A DNA stretch of 15,001 nucleotides from Armatimonadota bacterium (GTDB lineage Bacteria > Armatimonadota > JAAZEB01). The stretch lies in the NCBI GenBank assembly GCA_012841485.1, contig DUUU01000052.1:1-15001 (forward strand), read 5' to 3'. Below, piece by piece: positions 14,007-15,001 of the stretch. A program made the position numbers and the translations under genes. Every line of letters starts with the position of its first letter. Positions within the stretch are counted from its first letter, which is position 1. A model generated the notes under the pieces. It searched no databases. It was not told where the DNA came from and saw nothing but the letters and a program-made list of their open reading frames with translations.

Positions 14007-15001
14007 GTGAAAGAGGCGCTACTCTACGAAAAGGTGGGTGGTGGGAAGGTCCGCTGCGGAGTCTGCCGGTGGCGGTGCGTGATCCCCGACGGCGGCCGGG
14101 GTGCGTGCGCAACGCGCCTGAACCGGGGGGGCGTGTTGCATACGCTCCTCTATGGGCGGGTGTCCTCCATCTGCGCGGATCCAATCGAGAAGAAGCCCCT
14201 CTACCACTTCCATCCGGGCACGATGGTCCTCTCGCTCGGCACCGTGGGATGCAACTTCCGCTGCCCCGGCTGCCAGAACTACGAGATCTCGCAGGTTTCC
14301 GCCGAAAACTGCGCCGCCGCTCTCCACCCGATCACGCCGGAGCAATCGGTCGAGCTCGCGCTGGCGCACGCCTGCCAGGGGATCTGCTGGACCTATAACG
14401 AGCCGGCGATCTGGTTCGAGCACACGCTAGAGAGCGCGCGTCTGGCCAAAGCCCGTGGCCTCTATACCGTCTATGTCACCAACGGCTTCATCTCGCCGGA
14501 GGCCCTCGATGCCATCGGACCCTACCTGGATGCTTACCGCGTGGACATCAAGGCGTTTTCGCGAGAGGCTTACCGGAAGGTCTCGGGCATCGCCCGCTTC
14601 GAGGGGATCCTGGAAAGCGCCGTGCGCGCTCGGGAGCGGTGGGGCATGCACGTGGAGTGCGTCACGAACGTGACCCCGACGGTAAACGACGACCCCGCCA
14701 TGCTGCGCGAGATCGCCCGCTGGATTCGCGATGCCCTCGGCCCGCATACGCCGTGGCACATCACGCGCTTCTTCCCGTATCGCGAGCTATCGCACTTGCC
14801 GCCGACGCCCATCGATCTGCTGGAGCAGGCGCACGCCATGGCGCGCGAGGAGGGCCTGGCCTATGCCTACCTGGGCAATGTGGCCGGTCACGGCGGAGAA
14901 GACACCCACTGCCACGCCTGCGGCGCGCGCGTGATCCAGCGCCGTGGTATGGGGGTGACGGCGATCGCCCTAGAGGGAGGGGCCTGCCATCGCTGCAAAA
15001 C
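14007..15001 (+). CDS. amrS: AmmeMemoRadiSam system radical SAM enzyme, right end cut by window
   Basis: 331 complete codons are visible from GTG 14007 and the gene is probably within a few tens of residues of its end. The start MKEALLYEK is typical of the family, and AAGGAGAA lies 4 nt upstream. The N-terminal Cys cluster (Cys17, Cys20, Cys24, Cys34) is followed by the CNFRCPGC radical-SAM motif (Cys82, Cys86, Cys89; C-x3-C-x2-C). A C-terminal pair of CxxC motifs (CHAC and CHRC) closes the visible part, as in other AmrS proteins. These enzymes are usually encoded with Memo and AMMECR1 genes; the two partners may lie beyond the right edge. Its biochemical substrate is not established. An in-frame ATG at 13965 would add 14 residues and could be used by a leaderless transcript. 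Confidence 0.93.
   Translation, partial: MKEALLYEKVGGGKVRCGVCRWRCVIPDGGRGACATRLNRGGVLHTLLYGRVSSICADPIEKKPLYHFHPGTMVLSLGTVGCNFRCPGCQNYEISQVSAENCAAALHPITPEQSVELALAHACQGICWTYNEPAIWFEHTLESARLAKARGLYTVYVTNGFISPEALDAIGPYLDAYRVDIKAFSREAYRKVSGIARFEGILESAVRARERWGMHVECVTNVTPTVNDDPAMLREIARWIRDALGPHTPWHITRFFPYRELSHLPPTPIDLLEQAHAMAREEGLAYAYLGNVAGHGGEDTHCHACGARVIQRRGMGVTAIALEGGACHRCK

Overview
The window is GC-rich bacterial chromosome with densely packed, ordinary-looking genes. There is no prophage, insertion sequence, CRISPR array, tRNA or rRNA that I can recognise. Taxonomy is inference only. A bactofilin, a Rho lacking its N-terminal domain, secreted CBM9-type proteins and an AmrS radical-SAM enzyme at this GC would suit Armatimonadota or a related environmental phylum such as Chloroflexota, but no marker gene here settles it.

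Layout. (1) 1-2373, minus: the N-terminal 791 residues of a secreted CBM9-like protein that runs off the left edge. (2) 2709-4421, plus: a large soluble helical protein of unknown function with its own sigma70-type promoter. (3) 4432-6400, minus: rho, then bactofilin, ending in a strong intrinsic terminator preceded by a foldable RNA segment. (4) 6671-7375, plus: a membrane-anchored cupredoxin, convergent with the next block. (5) 7413-10487, minus: a SAM-dependent methyltransferase, a DUF362 protein and hemW, close together and read in that order. (6) 10840-12150, plus: an MFS exporter. (7) 12265-13793, plus: two amidohydrolase-fold proteins joined by an ATGA overlap, the second having lost every metal ligand. 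(8) 13965/14007 to the right edge, plus: amrS, nearly complete.

The genes do not form one obvious pathway. Three themes stand out. First, four promoters with good -10 boxes (TATAAT, TACAAT, TAGACT) lie so close to their genes that the predicted RNA start falls on or within about 10 nt of a possible start codon. hemW looks truly leaderless. Second, the amidohydrolase and pseudo-amidohydrolase pair looks like an obligate two-subunit unit of unknown substrate. Third, the short gap after bactofilin holds a possible three-way-junction RNA followed by an intrinsic terminator. These are the best candidates for something undescribed. I found no clear new multi-gene defence or biosynthetic system.

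Many long open frames lie antisense to real genes, which is normal at this GC content. They were left out.
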